A stretch of 39,539 bases of DNA from assembly GCA_021827745.1 (NCBI GenBank), contig JAKAUI010000001.1, forward strand, positions 1 through 39,539, in the 5' to 3' direction. Origin of the DNA: Bacillota bacterium. GTDB taxonomy: Bacteria; Bacillota; Sulfobacillia; JAJZYS01; JAJZLH01. This document shows positions 1-8,354 of this stretch, in pieces. The translations under genes and the position numbers were made by a program. Numbering within the stretch: position 1 is the stretch's first letter; every line of letters begins with the position of its first letter. The notes below the pieces were generated by a model. It saw only the letters and a program-made list of their open reading frames with translations. It did not search any database and was not told where the DNA came from.

Positions 1-1327
1 AGCACGGCTTCTGCGGAAGATGCGGGTAGGAGGTCAGGATGCCGCCTGAGATCTCGGTGCCGCCGGAGTAGTTGATGATCGGGCAGCGGCGGCCGCCGAC
101 CGCCTCCAAGAAGAAGAACCAGGGGTCGACGTTCCAGGCCTCCCCGGTCGACCCCAGGATGCGCAGCGAGCTGAGGTCATGGCGGGCGGGCAGATCTGGG
201 CCGTGGCGCATCAAGGAGCGGATCACGGTCGGCGCAACCCCCAGATGCGTCACCCGGTGGCGCTCGACCAGCTGCCACAGCCGGTCAGGGGCCGGGTGGT
301 CCGGGGTGCCCTCATAGAGCACGAGCGTGGCACCGAGCAGAAGCGTGCCGTAGATTGCCCACGGGCCCATCATCCAGCCGAGGTCGCTCAACCAGAACAG
401 GCGGTCGCCCGCATTGAGGTCAAAGGCATGGGCCAAGTCCTGGGCGGCCTTCACCGGGAAGCCCGACTGGACGTGCAGCGCTCCCTTGGGCCGACCGGTG
501 GTGCCCGAGGTGTAGATCACCATCAGAGGCGCCTGGCTGTCCAGTGCGTCGGGCGCCGGCGCCGCCGGATTGGCGACGAAGTCGAGCCAGTCGACCTCTC
601 CTGCCAAAAGCGTGCCCTCGCCCAGTCTGCGCTTAACCACCAGCTGGCGGACGCTCGGCGAGAGCGCCGCTGCCTGACGAGCCACCTCCAGCATGGCAAC
701 GCCCTTCCCCCGGCGCAAAAAGCCATCGGCGGTGATCAGAAGAGAGGCGGAAGCGTCTTGAAGCCGGCTGGCCACGGCAGTGGCCCCATATCCGGAGAAG
801 ATGGGGACCAAGACGGCGCCCTCAGCGGCGAGACCGAGCACTGCCACGACCGTTTCGGTCAGCATCGGCATGAAGACGGCGACCCGGTCGCCTGGCTTGA
901 TCCCAGCCCGGCGCAGGCCGGTTCGAAAACGGTCGACCTCGGCCTGGAGCGACATCCAGGTGACAAGGGCCAGCTCGCCGTTTTCCCCCTCCCAGATCAC
1001 AGCGGCGTCGTTCGGTCGCCGACCTGTGTGCTGGGCCAGCATCGAGTCCCACAAATTGAGCTGGGCGCCGACCATGTACCGCGTCCAGGGCACGCCCTCG
1101 GATTGGTCCACCCACAGCTCGGGCTCTTTGCGAAAGATGAGTCCGATCTCCTGGACCACTGCCTCCTGCCAAAAGCGTGTCGGGTCGGCTCCGGCAAGCT
1201 GATGCAGGCTCTCCAGGTCTGGTAGCCCCAGTCGGCGCAGCATGCGCACAAGCCGGATGGAGCCGAGGCGCGCAGGGTCGGGTCGCCAGGCGACCTCTTG
1301 GCCCGTGATCGTCAGGTCGTGTTCCAT
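1..1327 (-). CDS. AMP-forming acyl-CoA synthetase (acetyl-CoA synthetase-like), 3' end cut off
   Basis: ANL-superfamily ligase that activates a carboxylate to acyl-AMP and then acyl-CoA. The 442 visible residues contain the P-loop YTSGTTGRPKG (residues 272-282), the acyl-adenylate motif STGEAWN (393-399) and NYSGGTEISGG (419-429). An N-terminal ACAS_N-like segment includes RFW near residue 51. The C-terminal lid domain with its catalytic lysine lies beyond the window edge. The start is ATG at 1327, preceded by a good ribosome site (AAAGGAGA, 1332-1339). It is transcribed divergently from the M20 peptidase gene. The substrate cannot be fixed: acetate, propionate or a branched short acid are possible, and the leucine-degradation genes 8 kb away would suit a short-chain acyl substrate. 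The family call is secure; the specificity is inference. Confidence 0.9.
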   Translation of the reverse strand, partial: MEHDLTITGQEVAWRPDPARLGSIRLVRMLRRLGLPDLESLHQLAGADPTRFWQEAVVQEIGLIFRKEPELWVDQSEGVPWTRYMVGAQLNLWDSMLAQHTGRRPNDAAVIWEGENGELALVTWMSLQAEVDRFRTGLRRAGIKPGDRVAVFMPMLTETVVAVLGLAAEGAVLVPIFSGYGATAVASRLQDASASLLITADGFLRRGKGVAMLEVARQAAALSPSVRQLVVKRRLGEGTLLAGEVDWLDFVANPAAPAPDALDSQAPLMVIYTSGTTGRPKGALHVQSGFPVKAAQDLAHAFDLNAGDRLFWLSDLGWMMGPWAIYGTLLLGATLVLYEGTPDHPAPDRLWQLVERHRVTHLGVAPTVIRSLMRHGPDLPARHDLSSLRILGSTGEAWNVDPWFFFLEAVGGRRCPIINYSGGTEISGGILTSYPHLPQKPC

Positions 1328-1416
1328 GATGTCTCCTTTGTGGCCGCCTCAACCGGTCGGGCAGGGATCGGGCGAGCTTGGCCGTAGTGCCCATGTAAGG
1401 TGTAAGGCGAGGTCCT

Positions 1417-1430
1417 GATCCCTGGGGATC
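1417..1430. promoter_or_regulatory. Palindrome in divergent intergenic region
   Basis: GATCCC-TG-GGGATC is a perfect 6-bp inverted repeat with a 2-bp centre, in the 174-bp gap between the divergent synthetase and M20 peptidase genes. Its position between two start sites suits an operator. No regulator gene is adjacent and no clear -35/-10 pair was recognised around it, so the role is speculative. Confidence 0.2.
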
Positions 1431-1501
1431 TGGCTTCGCCTACGCCCAGGAGCCAACCTGCCGGCTCGGTCCGGCGGAGTCGACCGCAAGGAGTCGTGGT
1501 C

Positions 1502-2875
1502 ATGGAGACGGCGTTCACAGAAGATCTTCAGGCCCATCGAGCCCAAGGCATCGCCCGGCTCACGGAGCTGCTCGAGATCCCCAGCATCTCAACCTTGGAG
1601 CAGCATGCCCCCGACATGCAGTCGGCGGCCCAGTGGCTCAAGCGGGAGATGGAGCGCAGCGGGTTTCGGGCCAGCATCGAGCCGACCGCCCGCCACCCCG
1701 TGGTCTGGGGAACGAGTCCTGAGCTGCCCGGTCGGCCAAGGGTTCTCATCTACGCCCACTACGATGTGCAGCCGGTGGATCCGCTGGAGCTCTGGACCAG
1801 CCCGCCGTTTGAGCCGACCGTCCGCGACGATCAGTTGTTCGCCCGCGGCGTCAGCGACGACAAAGGGCAGCTCGTGATGCACCTACTGGCCCTGGACAGC
1901 TTCAGGCGGGTGAAGGGCGACTTTCCGGCCAACGTGGTGCTGGTGTTTGAGGGCGAGGAGGAGATCGGCTCGCCCAATCTGCCTGCCTTCATCCGTCGCC
2001 ACCAGGCGGAACTGAAGGCAGACGCTGTGGTCATCTCCGACAGCACTCTGCTGGCGCCTGGCCGCCCCACCCTCGTCACCGGGCTGCGTGGCATGGCCGG
2101 GTTCGAGGTGATCGTGCGCGGGCCGGACCACGACGTCCACTCTGGGCTCTTCGGCGGTCTGATCGCCAATCCGGCGGCTGCCCTGGTCCAGATGCTGGCC
2201 GCCTGCCGCGACCCAAACGGTCATGTGGCCATCCCGGGTTTCTACGATGGCGTCGTGCCGCCGCCGTCTGCCGAAGTGGCGCGCTGGCAGGACGGCTTGG
2301 TCGAGCCGCAGGCGGTGTTGGCCGCGACCGGAGCGAAGGCGTTGGCCGGGGAGGAGGCCTACAGTCTGGCCGAACGCCTGTGGTCTCGGCCGACGTTTGA
2401 GGTGAACGGCATCTCAAGCGGCGTGCGAGCGGGCCAAAAGACGATCATCCCGGCCCTGGCCCATGCGTCGGTCACCTGTCGCCTGGTGGTGGGGCAGGAT
2501 GCCAAGCGGATCTCCCGACTGGTCGCAGACTTCTTGGCCACCCAGGCGCCACCCGGGGTCGAGGTCGAGGTCATCTGCCACGACGCCTCGCCGGCATCTG
2601 AGGTGGCGATCGACTCGAAGGCCGCCCGGCTGGCCATGGCAGCCCTGGAGCAGGGCTTCGGGCATCCCGCCCAGCCGGTGCGCCAGGGAGCCTCGATCCC
2701 GATTGTGCCGGTCTTTCAACAGGTGCTGGAGGCGCCCGTATTGCTGATGGGGTTTGGGCTCGAGACCGACAACTTCCATTCCCCCAACGAGCACTGGCAC
2801 CTCGGCAACCTGGACCTGGGCCTTGCCAGCATGCTCGCCTTCTGGACAGGCGTGGCCGCGGGGGAGCTCGTCTAG
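1502..2875 (+). CDS. M20 family dipeptidase/deacylase (zinc metallopeptidase)
   Basis: Predicted cytoplasmic di-zinc aminoacyl hydrolase of the M20 (ArgE/DapE/CNDP-like) family, 457 residues. Metal-site motifs are in order: AHYDVQ with H86 and D88, GVSDDKG around D119/D120, FEGEEEIGS with the catalytic Glu and a Zn ligand at 152-154, a later SDS, and the C-terminal NFHSPNEH. The dimerisation insert lies between the two halves (about residues 190-320). ATG 1502 is preferred over GTG 1496 because AAGGAG (1488-1493) is 8 bases from the ATG and only 2 from the GTG. Substrate is unknown. Simple dipeptides are usual for this subgroup, but M20 enzymes also remove N-acyl groups from amino acids, which is relevant to the acyltransferase/racemase pair at 19.8-21.7 kb. 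Confidence 0.9.
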   Translation: METAFTEDLQAHRAQGIARLTELLEIPSISTLEQHAPDMQSAAQWLKREMERSGFRASIEPTARHPVVWGTSPELPGRPRVLIYAHYDVQPVDPLELWTSPPFEPTVRDDQLFARGVSDDKGQLVMHLLALDSFRRVKGDFPANVVLVFEGEEEIGSPNLPAFIRRHQAELKADAVVISDSTLLAPGRPTLVTGLRGMAGFEVIVRGPDHDVHSGLFGGLIANPAAALVQMLAACRDPNGHVAIPGFYDGVVPPPSAEVARWQDGLVEPQAVLAATGAKALAGEEAYSLAERLWSRPTFEVNGISSGVRAGQKTIIPALAHASVTCRLVVGQDAKRISRLVADFLATQAPPGVEVEVICHDASPASEVAIDSKAARLAMAALEQGFGHPAQPVRQGASIPIVPVFQQVLEAPVLLMGFGLETDNFHSPNEHWHLGNLDLGLASMLAFWTGVAAGELV

Positions 2876-2877
2876 GG

Positions 2878-2906
2878 AGACTGGTCGGGGCGGCCTCTGC
2901 TATACT
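2878..2906 (+). promoter_or_regulatory. Possible promoter for lgt-panC
   Basis: A good -10 hexamer TATACT (2901-2906) lies in the 58-bp gap between the M20 peptidase stop and the lgt start. The -35 region at the right distance is poor. The position upstream of lgt makes a promoter likely, but the evidence rests on the -10 alone. Confidence 0.35.
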
Positions 2907-2933
2907 CAGGGCCGCTGAAGAGGGGGGCATTTC

Positions 2934-3728
2934 GTGAACCTACCCGGTCTCAGCCCATACATCCTGACCATCGGATCGCTCCAGATTCACTGGTATGCCG
3001 TGTTCATCGTCTGCACCGTCGTCATCGGCTACTCCTATCTGTACTCGCAGAAGGAGCGCCTGGGGCTGACCGAAGATCTGGTCACCAACGCCATTTTGTG
3101 GGCGGTGGTCGGTGGCGTGATCGGAGCCCGCATCGTGTTCGTGATCTTCAATGAGCCCGGCTGGATCATCCACGACCCGGTGCAGATCCTGCGCATCTAC
3201 GACGGCGGCCTGGCCTTTCACGGGGCGGTCGCAGGCGGCCTGTTCGCCGCCTGGCTGTACCTGCGCAAGAAGGGCGTGTCGTTTGGCCGCTTCATGGACT
3301 TCCTGATCCCCGGACTTGCCACCGGCGTGATGCTGGTCCGCATCGGCAACATCTTCAACCACGAGGTGCTGGGCCACTTCAGCATCTACGCCCCGGGCGG
3401 CGAGTGGCCGGCCCAGCTGATCGGCGGCGCCATCGGCGTGGTGCTGATCTTCCACTACCTCTGGTACGCCAAGCGCAATCCCCCGCCGGGCGCCCAGTTC
3501 TGGTCCGCCCTCTTCTACTACAGCCTGCTGCGCGGCCTGATCGGAGAGACAGTTCGGGCCAACCCGACCTGGTTCGTGCACTACCTGAACCCGGTCTGGG
3601 GCATCGGCTTCATCACGGTCGAACAGTTCTTCACACCGCTCTTGGTGGCTGGCACCTACTACTTCTGGTGGCGAGCGGTAAGGCAAGGGAGGGCCCAGCC
3701 GGTTGCGACTGGTCAGATCCAGGCGTGA
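2934..3728 (+). CDS. lgt: Prolipoprotein diacylglyceryl transferase
   Basis: Integral membrane enzyme that transfers diacylglyceryl from phosphatidylglycerol to the lipobox cysteine of prolipoproteins, the first step of lipoprotein maturation. The 264 residues are the usual length, with about seven hydrophobic segments. Recognisable motifs are HWYAV (19-23), YDGGLAFHGAVAGG with the essential His at 96, and the Lgt signature RIGNIFNHEVLG with Arg136. Translation starts at GTG 2934 behind an AGGGGGG-type site. The end overlaps the panC start by 26 bases, so the two genes are co-transcribed. Confidence 0.96.
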   Translation: MNLPGLSPYILTIGSLQIHWYAVFIVCTVVIGYSYLYSQKERLGLTEDLVTNAILWAVVGGVIGARIVFVIFNEPGWIIHDPVQILRIYDGGLAFHGAVAGGLFAAWLYLRKKGVSFGRFMDFLIPGLATGVMLVRIGNIFNHEVLGHFSIYAPGGEWPAQLIGGAIGVVLIFHYLWYAKRNPPPGAQFWSALFYYSLLRGLIGETVRANPTWFVHYLNPVWGIGFITVEQFFTPLLVAGTYYFWWRAVRQGRAQPVATGQIQA

Positions 3729-4578
3729 TCTTGCCCAGGCCCTGACCAAGCTGGACGGTCCTCAGGGGATCGGCCTCGTTCCGACCATGGGCTTTTTTCA
3801 CGCCGGCCACGTAAGCCTGATGGAGCGCGCCGTCAAAGACGGCGCAAGTGTGCTCAGCGTGTTCGTCAATCCGCTCCAGTTCGGCGAAGGCGAGGACTAC
3901 GAGCGCTATCCCCGGGATCCGGACCGGGACCTGAGAATCGCCGAGGAGGCCGGCATCGACCTTGTCTATATGCCGCCTGCGGCCGACGTCTTCCCTCCCG
4001 ACTTTTCGACGTCTGTGACGGTGGCCGATCTTTCGGCTCTCTACTGCGGCCACTTCCGACCCGGCCACTTCGAGGGCGTGACCACGGTTCTGGCCCGGCT
4101 GTTCGGTCTGATCAAGCCGCAGCGCGCCTATTTCGGCCAGAAGGACTACCAGCAGTCGGCGATCGTCCGGCGGATGGTGACCGATCTGGCGCTCGCCATC
4201 GACATCGAGGTGCTGCCCACGATCCGCGAAGACAGCGGGCTGGCGATGAGCTCGAGAAATGTGTACCTGACCGAGGCGCAGCGGCAGGCAGCGCCCTTCT
4301 TTCATCAGGCCCTGTCCGACACCGAGCGGGACATGCTGGCTGGCGAGCGCGACGGCGCCAAGCTCTTGGCCAAGCTGGAGCGGCGCCTGAAGAAGATCCC
4401 CGGGTTCAAGCCCCAGTACTGGGCGCTGGCCGACGCCAAGAATCTGCAGCCGAAGGCGACTGCGGTCGAAGGTGACGTGCTCCTGGCCGCCGGCCACTTC
4501 GGAGCAACCCGACTGATCGACAACTGCGTGCTGGGTGAGAGCGCCAAGAGCGGGCCAGGGGCAATCAAGCGGCCCTAG
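3703..4578 (+). CDS. panC: Pantoate--beta-alanine ligase
   Basis: Pantothenate synthetase: joins pantoate and beta-alanine with ATP in vitamin B5/CoA synthesis in the cytoplasm. 291 residues, normal for the family. Signatures are PTMGFFHAGHVSLM (27-40) with the HxGH nucleotide-binding motif at 33-36, VFVNPLQFG, FGQKDYQQ and the KMSKS-like GLAMSSRNVYL. The start is TTG 3703 with AAGGGAGG (3685-3692) about 10 bases upstream, so the first codons lie inside the end of lgt. panB and panD are not in the window. The next pathway enzyme present is CoaBC at 35.7 kb. Confidence 0.96.
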   Translation: MRLVRSRRDLAQALTKLDGPQGIGLVPTMGFFHAGHVSLMERAVKDGASVLSVFVNPLQFGEGEDYERYPRDPDRDLRIAEEAGIDLVYMPPAADVFPPDFSTSVTVADLSALYCGHFRPGHFEGVTTVLARLFGLIKPQRAYFGQKDYQQSAIVRRMVTDLALAIDIEVLPTIREDSGLAMSSRNVYLTEAQRQAAPFFHQALSDTERDMLAGERDGAKLLAKLERRLKKIPGFKPQYWALADAKNLQPKATAVEGDVLLAAGHFGATRLIDNCVLGESAKSGPGAIKRP

Positions 4579-4624
4579 CGCAGCGGTGCCCCGCCTTGCC
4601 GCAGCCTGATCGAAGGAGGTCCCC

Positions 4625-5575
4625 ATGGCCGAAGCCAGACGGTTCGCTCGTCTCGTCATCTACCACCCCACAGCCGCCCAGGAGTATGCCGATCGGCTTG
4701 CCGCCAAGGGCGTTTCCGACGTGGTCGCCGTGGCCCGAAGAGAAGACCTCGGCCCGGTTTGCGCCGATGCCGAGGCGGTGGCGTGCTGGGATTTTCCGAG
4801 CGAACTTTTTCCCAAGATGCCGCATCTGCGCTGGATCCAGGTGCTGGCGGCCGGTGTCGACCACTTGGTCGGCACGATCGAGCTGTCGAGGCGAGTCCAG
4901 ATCTGCCGGGCGGTCGGCCCATTTGGCGACCAGATGGCCGAATGGGCCTTCTCGGAGATGCTGGCGCAGGTACGCGGCCTGGACCGGCTGCGCCGCCAGC
5001 AGGCGGCGGCGACCTGGAAGCGGTTCGTGCCGGGGTCGCTCTCTGGCAGCGTACTGGGCATCGCCGGCATGGGAGCGATCGGGCAGGCTGTGGCCAGACG
5101 GGCCAGAGCCTTCGGCATGACCGTCCATGGCCTGAGCCGAAGCACGACCGATCACGGAGCCGATCGCGGCTTTGGGACAGGACAGTGGATCGAGTTCGCC
5201 CAAAGCTGCGACTGGCTGCTCCTGTTGCTCCCCCTGACCGCCGAGACCGCAGGCGTGATCGACCAAACGGTGCTCTCTGCCATGCGGCCCACGGCCTGGC
5301 TCTTGAACGCCGGCCGGGGGAAGCTGGTCGATGAGGCGGCCCTGGTGGCGGCCCTGGACAGCCACCAGCTGGCCGGTGCCATCTTGGACGTCTTTGCGCA
5401 GGAGCCGCTCCCGCCGTCCAGTCCTTTGTGGCGGCATCCGAAGGTGGTGGTGACGCCTCATCTGGCGGCCGTCAGCCGGGTCGAGGACATGGCGGAGATC
5501 TTGTATCAGAACCTCGTGCGCGATCGAGATGGAGAGCCGCTCATGAACGTCGTCGACCGGGAGCGCGGCTACTAG
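4625..5575 (+). CDS. D-isomer-specific 2-hydroxyacid dehydrogenase
   Basis: NAD(P)-dependent 2-hydroxyacid/2-ketoacid oxidoreductase, 316 residues. The dinucleotide-binding motif is GIAGMGAIG (145-153). The catalytic triad is visible as Arg231 in NAGRGKLVD, Glu260 in AQEPLP and His279 in TPHLAA. The short N-terminal domain without an ACT domain resembles glyoxylate/hydroxypyruvate reductase-like members more than SerA. It begins at ATG 4625 behind a near-perfect AAGGAGGT (4613-4620), 46 bases after panC. Substrate is undetermined. A role linked to pantoate or to hydroxyacid turnover would be guesswork. Confidence 0.9.
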   Translation: MAEARRFARLVIYHPTAAQEYADRLAAKGVSDVVAVARREDLGPVCADAEAVACWDFPSELFPKMPHLRWIQVLAAGVDHLVGTIELSRRVQICRAVGPFGDQMAEWAFSEMLAQVRGLDRLRRQQAAATWKRFVPGSLSGSVLGIAGMGAIGQAVARRARAFGMTVHGLSRSTTDHGADRGFGTGQWIEFAQSCDWLLLLLPLTAETAGVIDQTVLSAMRPTAWLLNAGRGKLVDEAALVAALDSHQLAGAILDVFAQEPLPPSSPLWRHPKVVVTPHLAAVSRVEDMAEILYQNLVRDRDGEPLMNVVDRERGY

Positions 5576-5638
5576 GTCCGAACCAGGGGAGCGATGGCGT
5601 ATGCTGTCAGCGTCGGCTCGAAGCTAGGAGGCACGGAT

Positions 5639-6400
5639 GTGGTCGAGGCGCCTAAGACGCTTGATGGCTGGTGGGTGCTTCACGATCTGAGCCGCCTGGA
5701 CCGCCGGCTCTGGCGCTCTTTAGCGGAGAGCGAGCGCACGGAAGCGCTGGCCCAGGTGGGGGAGCTCTGGCAGCACGAGCTGAGTCGGCCGAAGGCCCAA
5801 GACCGCGGCGACAGCGGACTGTACACCGTGCTTGGCCACAAGGGCGAACTCCTGCAGATCCACCTTCGGGAGTCGCTCGAAGATTTGTTCCAGCTCCAGC
5901 ACCAGATGTCCGGCCTCACCATCTCCTCCTGCCTGGAGCGGACCTGGTCCTTTGTGTCGGTAGTCGAGCTCTCCACCTATGGGGCGCCCGATGGCACAGA
6001 ACTGTCGGCGTCTTTGCTGGACGACCCCAAGCTGAGAGAGCGCCTGCACCCGCTCTTGCCGGACGGGCCGTTCGTGTCGGTCTACCCGATGAACAAGGCC
6101 CGCCAGCCTGGCGCCAACTGGTACACGCTGACCCTGGACGAGCGCCGACAGCTGATGCGCAGCCACGGCGAAATCGGTCGTCGCTACGCCGGTCGCATCC
6201 GCCAGATGATCACGGGCGCCGTTGGGCTGGACGACTGGGAGTGGGCGGTCACCCTGTTTGGCGCCGATCCCTTGGAATTCAAGAAGCTGATCACCGACAT
6301 GCGCTACGACCCGGCGAGCTCGCTGTACGCCGAGTTTGGCCCCTTTCTGATCGGCCGGCGGATCGATCCCGGCGCACTCCTGGCGCTGTGGCGCAGGTGA
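5639..6400 (+). CDS. chdC: Coproheme decarboxylase (HemQ)
   Basis: Last enzyme of the coproporphyrin-dependent heme pathway: decarboxylates Fe-coproporphyrin III to heme b using peroxide. With the start used here the protein has 253 residues, typical for the family. Diagnostic stretches are VSVYPMNKAR with the catalytic Tyr149 and Lys153, and LMRSHGEIGRRYAG with the proximal heme ligand His176. IRQMI (Gln189) and the ending YAEFGPFLIG are also present. GTG 5639 is preferred to ATG 5594 because AGGAGG (5626-5631) sits 7 bases before it and the conserved domain begins there. It is the first gene of chdC-hemE-hemH-hemY, and its stop overlaps hemE by 4 bases. Confidence 0.93.
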   Translation: MVEAPKTLDGWWVLHDLSRLDRRLWRSLAESERTEALAQVGELWQHELSRPKAQDRGDSGLYTVLGHKGELLQIHLRESLEDLFQLQHQMSGLTISSCLERTWSFVSVVELSTYGAPDGTELSASLLDDPKLRERLHPLLPDGPFVSVYPMNKARQPGANWYTLTLDERRQLMRSHGEIGRRYAGRIRQMITGAVGLDDWEWAVTLFGADPLEFKKLITDMRYDPASSLYAEFGPFLIGRRIDPGALLALWRR

Positions 6401-7422
6401 AGGAGCCGGCGCGCCTCATCCGTGCCTGTGCTGGTCAGCCGGTGGATCGCCTTCCTGTCTGGCTGATGCGCCAGGCCGGCCGCTACCTGCCCGAGTACCG
6501 AAAACTGCGTCAAGGCCACGACTTTCTGGCAATGTGCGAGCGGCCAGAGCTGGCGGTCGAGGTGACCTTGCAGCCGCTGCGACGCTTTGACCTGGACGCG
6601 GCGATCATCTTTGCCGACATTCTGCTCCTGGTGCGGGCGCTCGGCGCCGATCTGGCCTACGAGGAAGGTGCGGGGCCAAGGATCAGCGGTCTGCCCGCAC
6701 CGCAGGAGATCAGCTTTCCCAGCGCCGCTCGGGTTACAGAGGCGCTGTCCTTCGTCGCAGAAACGGTCCGCCGGGTGCGGGCCGAACTTGCAACCGACAA
6801 GGCCGTGATCGGATTCGCCGGAGCGCCCTTCACCGTGCTCAGCTATCTGCTCGAGGGTGGGCCCTCCACCGACTTCGCCCAAACCAAGGCCCTGATGAAC
6901 CAAGACGCCGACACCTTCTCCCGCCTGCTCAGCGGGCTCGCTGAGATGACCGTCGCCTATCTCGCGCTGCAGGTGAGGGCCGGGGCTGACGTCGTCCAGC
7001 TCTTCGACAGCTGGGTCGGCGCTCTGGCGCCAAGCGACTTCAGCGCCTTCGTGGCGCCCGTGCTCACCGCCCTGATCAGCCGGCTGAAGGCGCTTGGGGT
7101 GCCGGTCATCTACTTTGCGCCGCAGACGGCCGGGTATCTCGACCAGGTGGCTGCCACCGGGCCGGACGTGGTCTCCGTCGACTGGCGGGTGAGCCTGGCC
7201 GAGGTGCGCAGGCAGGGGATCCGCATCTGCCAGGGCAACCTCGACCCGGCGGTGCTCCGAGACGGGCCCCGGTCCCGCATCGACCACGAGGTGCGCCGGA
7301 TCCTGGCGGAGTGGGGAGGGCGAACGGGCCTCATCTTCAACCTCGGCCACGGCGTCGACCGACGGACACCGGTGCACCACATCAACTGGCTGATCGACGC
7401 CGTGCACCGAGGGCCGAGATGA
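6397..7422 (+). CDS. hemE: Uroporphyrinogen III decarboxylase
   Basis: Decarboxylates the four acetate side chains of uroporphyrinogen III to coproporphyrinogen III. 341 residues from GTG 6397. Both family signatures are present: PVWLMRQAGRYLPEYR (20-35) with the substrate-binding arginines, and GFAGAPFTVLSYLLEGG. The catalytic Asp is D74 in IIFADILLL. The open frame extends far upstream into chdC, but family homology begins only at RLIRACAGQPVDRLPV. The GTG overlaps the chdC stop (GTGA), so translational coupling is expected. It also overlaps hemH by 4 bases. Protoporphyrin-branch genes are absent and chdC is present, so the product feeds the coproporphyrin route. Confidence 0.96.
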   Translation: MKEPARLIRACAGQPVDRLPVWLMRQAGRYLPEYRKLRQGHDFLAMCERPELAVEVTLQPLRRFDLDAAIIFADILLLVRALGADLAYEEGAGPRISGLPAPQEISFPSAARVTEALSFVAETVRRVRAELATDKAVIGFAGAPFTVLSYLLEGGPSTDFAQTKALMNQDADTFSRLLSGLAEMTVAYLALQVRAGADVVQLFDSWVGALAPSDFSAFVAPVLTALISRLKALGVPVIYFAPQTAGYLDQVAATGPDVVSVDWRVSLAEVRRQGIRICQGNLDPAVLRDGPRSRIDHEVRRILAEWGGRTGLIFNLGHGVDRRTPVHHINWLIDAVHRGPR

Positions 7423-8354
7423 GCCGCCCAGCGAAGGCCTTGGTCGCGGTCCTGCTCTTGGCCTTTGGTGGCCCCGAGTCCATGGCCGAGGTCGATCCCT
7501 TCGTCACAAGCGTGCTCGGTCGGACGCCGCCGGAAGCGATGTTGAGAGAAATTCGCCACCGCTATCAGCTCTTGGGCGGCGGCTCGCCGCTCGGTGCCAC
7601 CACCCGGGCCCAGGGGGAGGCCCTGGCCGCCCTGCTGTCGGAGCTTGGCCGCCCCTGGCCGGTCCTGGTCGCCATGCAGCATGCCCGTCCCACCTTCCAA
7701 GAGGCCTTCGCCCAGCTGGCCGATATGAACCCGTCTCGGCTGGTCGCCTTAAGCCTCGCCCCCTACCGCTCCCAGGCCAGCACCACGGCCTACGAGCAGG
7801 CGGTTCGGAGGGCGGCGGCCACTGCCGGCTCGTCGATCCCGATTGTCTTTCCCCAGGACTGGTTCGGGCAGCCGACCTACATCCAGGCGCTCGCCGCCCG
7901 CCTGACCGAGAGCTTGCGCCAGGTCGCCAAGAGAGACCGCCCAGGCGTGGCGGTCGTGTTCAGCGCCCACAGCATCCCGCAGCGATTTGTGGCGGCCGGG
8001 GATCCCTATCCCGAGCAGCTGGCCAAGACGGTGGCCGCTGTCTTAGAGATGGTTCCCGACATCACGCCGCATCTGGCCTACCAGTCGGTCAGTCAGGCGG
8101 CGACCGACCCCTGGATCGGCCCGCCGGTCGAACGCGTGATGGCCGAGATCGCCCGAGCAGGGGGCCGTGCGGTGGTGGTCGATCCGATCGGCTTCGTGTC
8201 CGACCACCTGGAGACGCTCTACGACAACGACATCGTGCACCGCGAAGAGGCGAAGCGTCTGGGCCTCGCCTTTTACCGCTGTCCCTGCCTGAACCTCGAT
8301 CCCCTGTTCGTGCGCGCGCTCGCCGACGTCGCCATCGGAGCGGTTGCGCGATGA
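7419..8354 (+). CDS. hemH: Coproporphyrin ferrochelatase
   Basis: Inserts ferrous iron into coproporphyrin III (CpfC role inferred from the operon; the family alone would be called ferrochelatase). 311 residues from ATG 7419, which overlaps the hemE stop as ATGA. Visible motifs are LLAFGGPESMAEVDPFV near the N-terminus, the metal-site FSAHSIPQRF with His184, and GFVSDHLETLYDND with the conserved Glu. A CPC motif occurs near the C-terminus (CPCLNLDP). Two cysteines there are not enough to claim the Fe-S cluster seen in some ferrochelatases. The stop overlaps hemY by 4 bases. Confidence 0.95.
   Translation: MSRPAKALVAVLLLAFGGPESMAEVDPFVTSVLGRTPPEAMLREIRHRYQLLGGGSPLGATTRAQGEALAALLSELGRPWPVLVAMQHARPTFQEAFAQLADMNPSRLVALSLAPYRSQASTTAYEQAVRRAAATAGSSIPIVFPQDWFGQPTYIQALAARLTESLRQVAKRDRPGVAVVFSAHSIPQRFVAAGDPYPEQLAKTVAAVLEMVPDITPHLAYQSVSQAATDPWIGPPVERVMAEIARAGGRAVVVDPIGFVSDHLETLYDNDIVHREEAKRLGLAFYRCPCLNLDPLFVRALADVAIGAVAR

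Noticed and set aside
179-1225. Plus-strand ORF of 348 codons opposite the acyl-CoA synthetase
   Set aside because: The minus strand encodes a continuous, motif-rich ANL ligase; the plus-strand product shows no domain and has no SD.
5671-6396. Long N-terminal extension of HemE
   Set aside because: The frame is open only because of high GC. It overlaps chdC, which has all its catalytic residues, and HemE homology starts at 6397.
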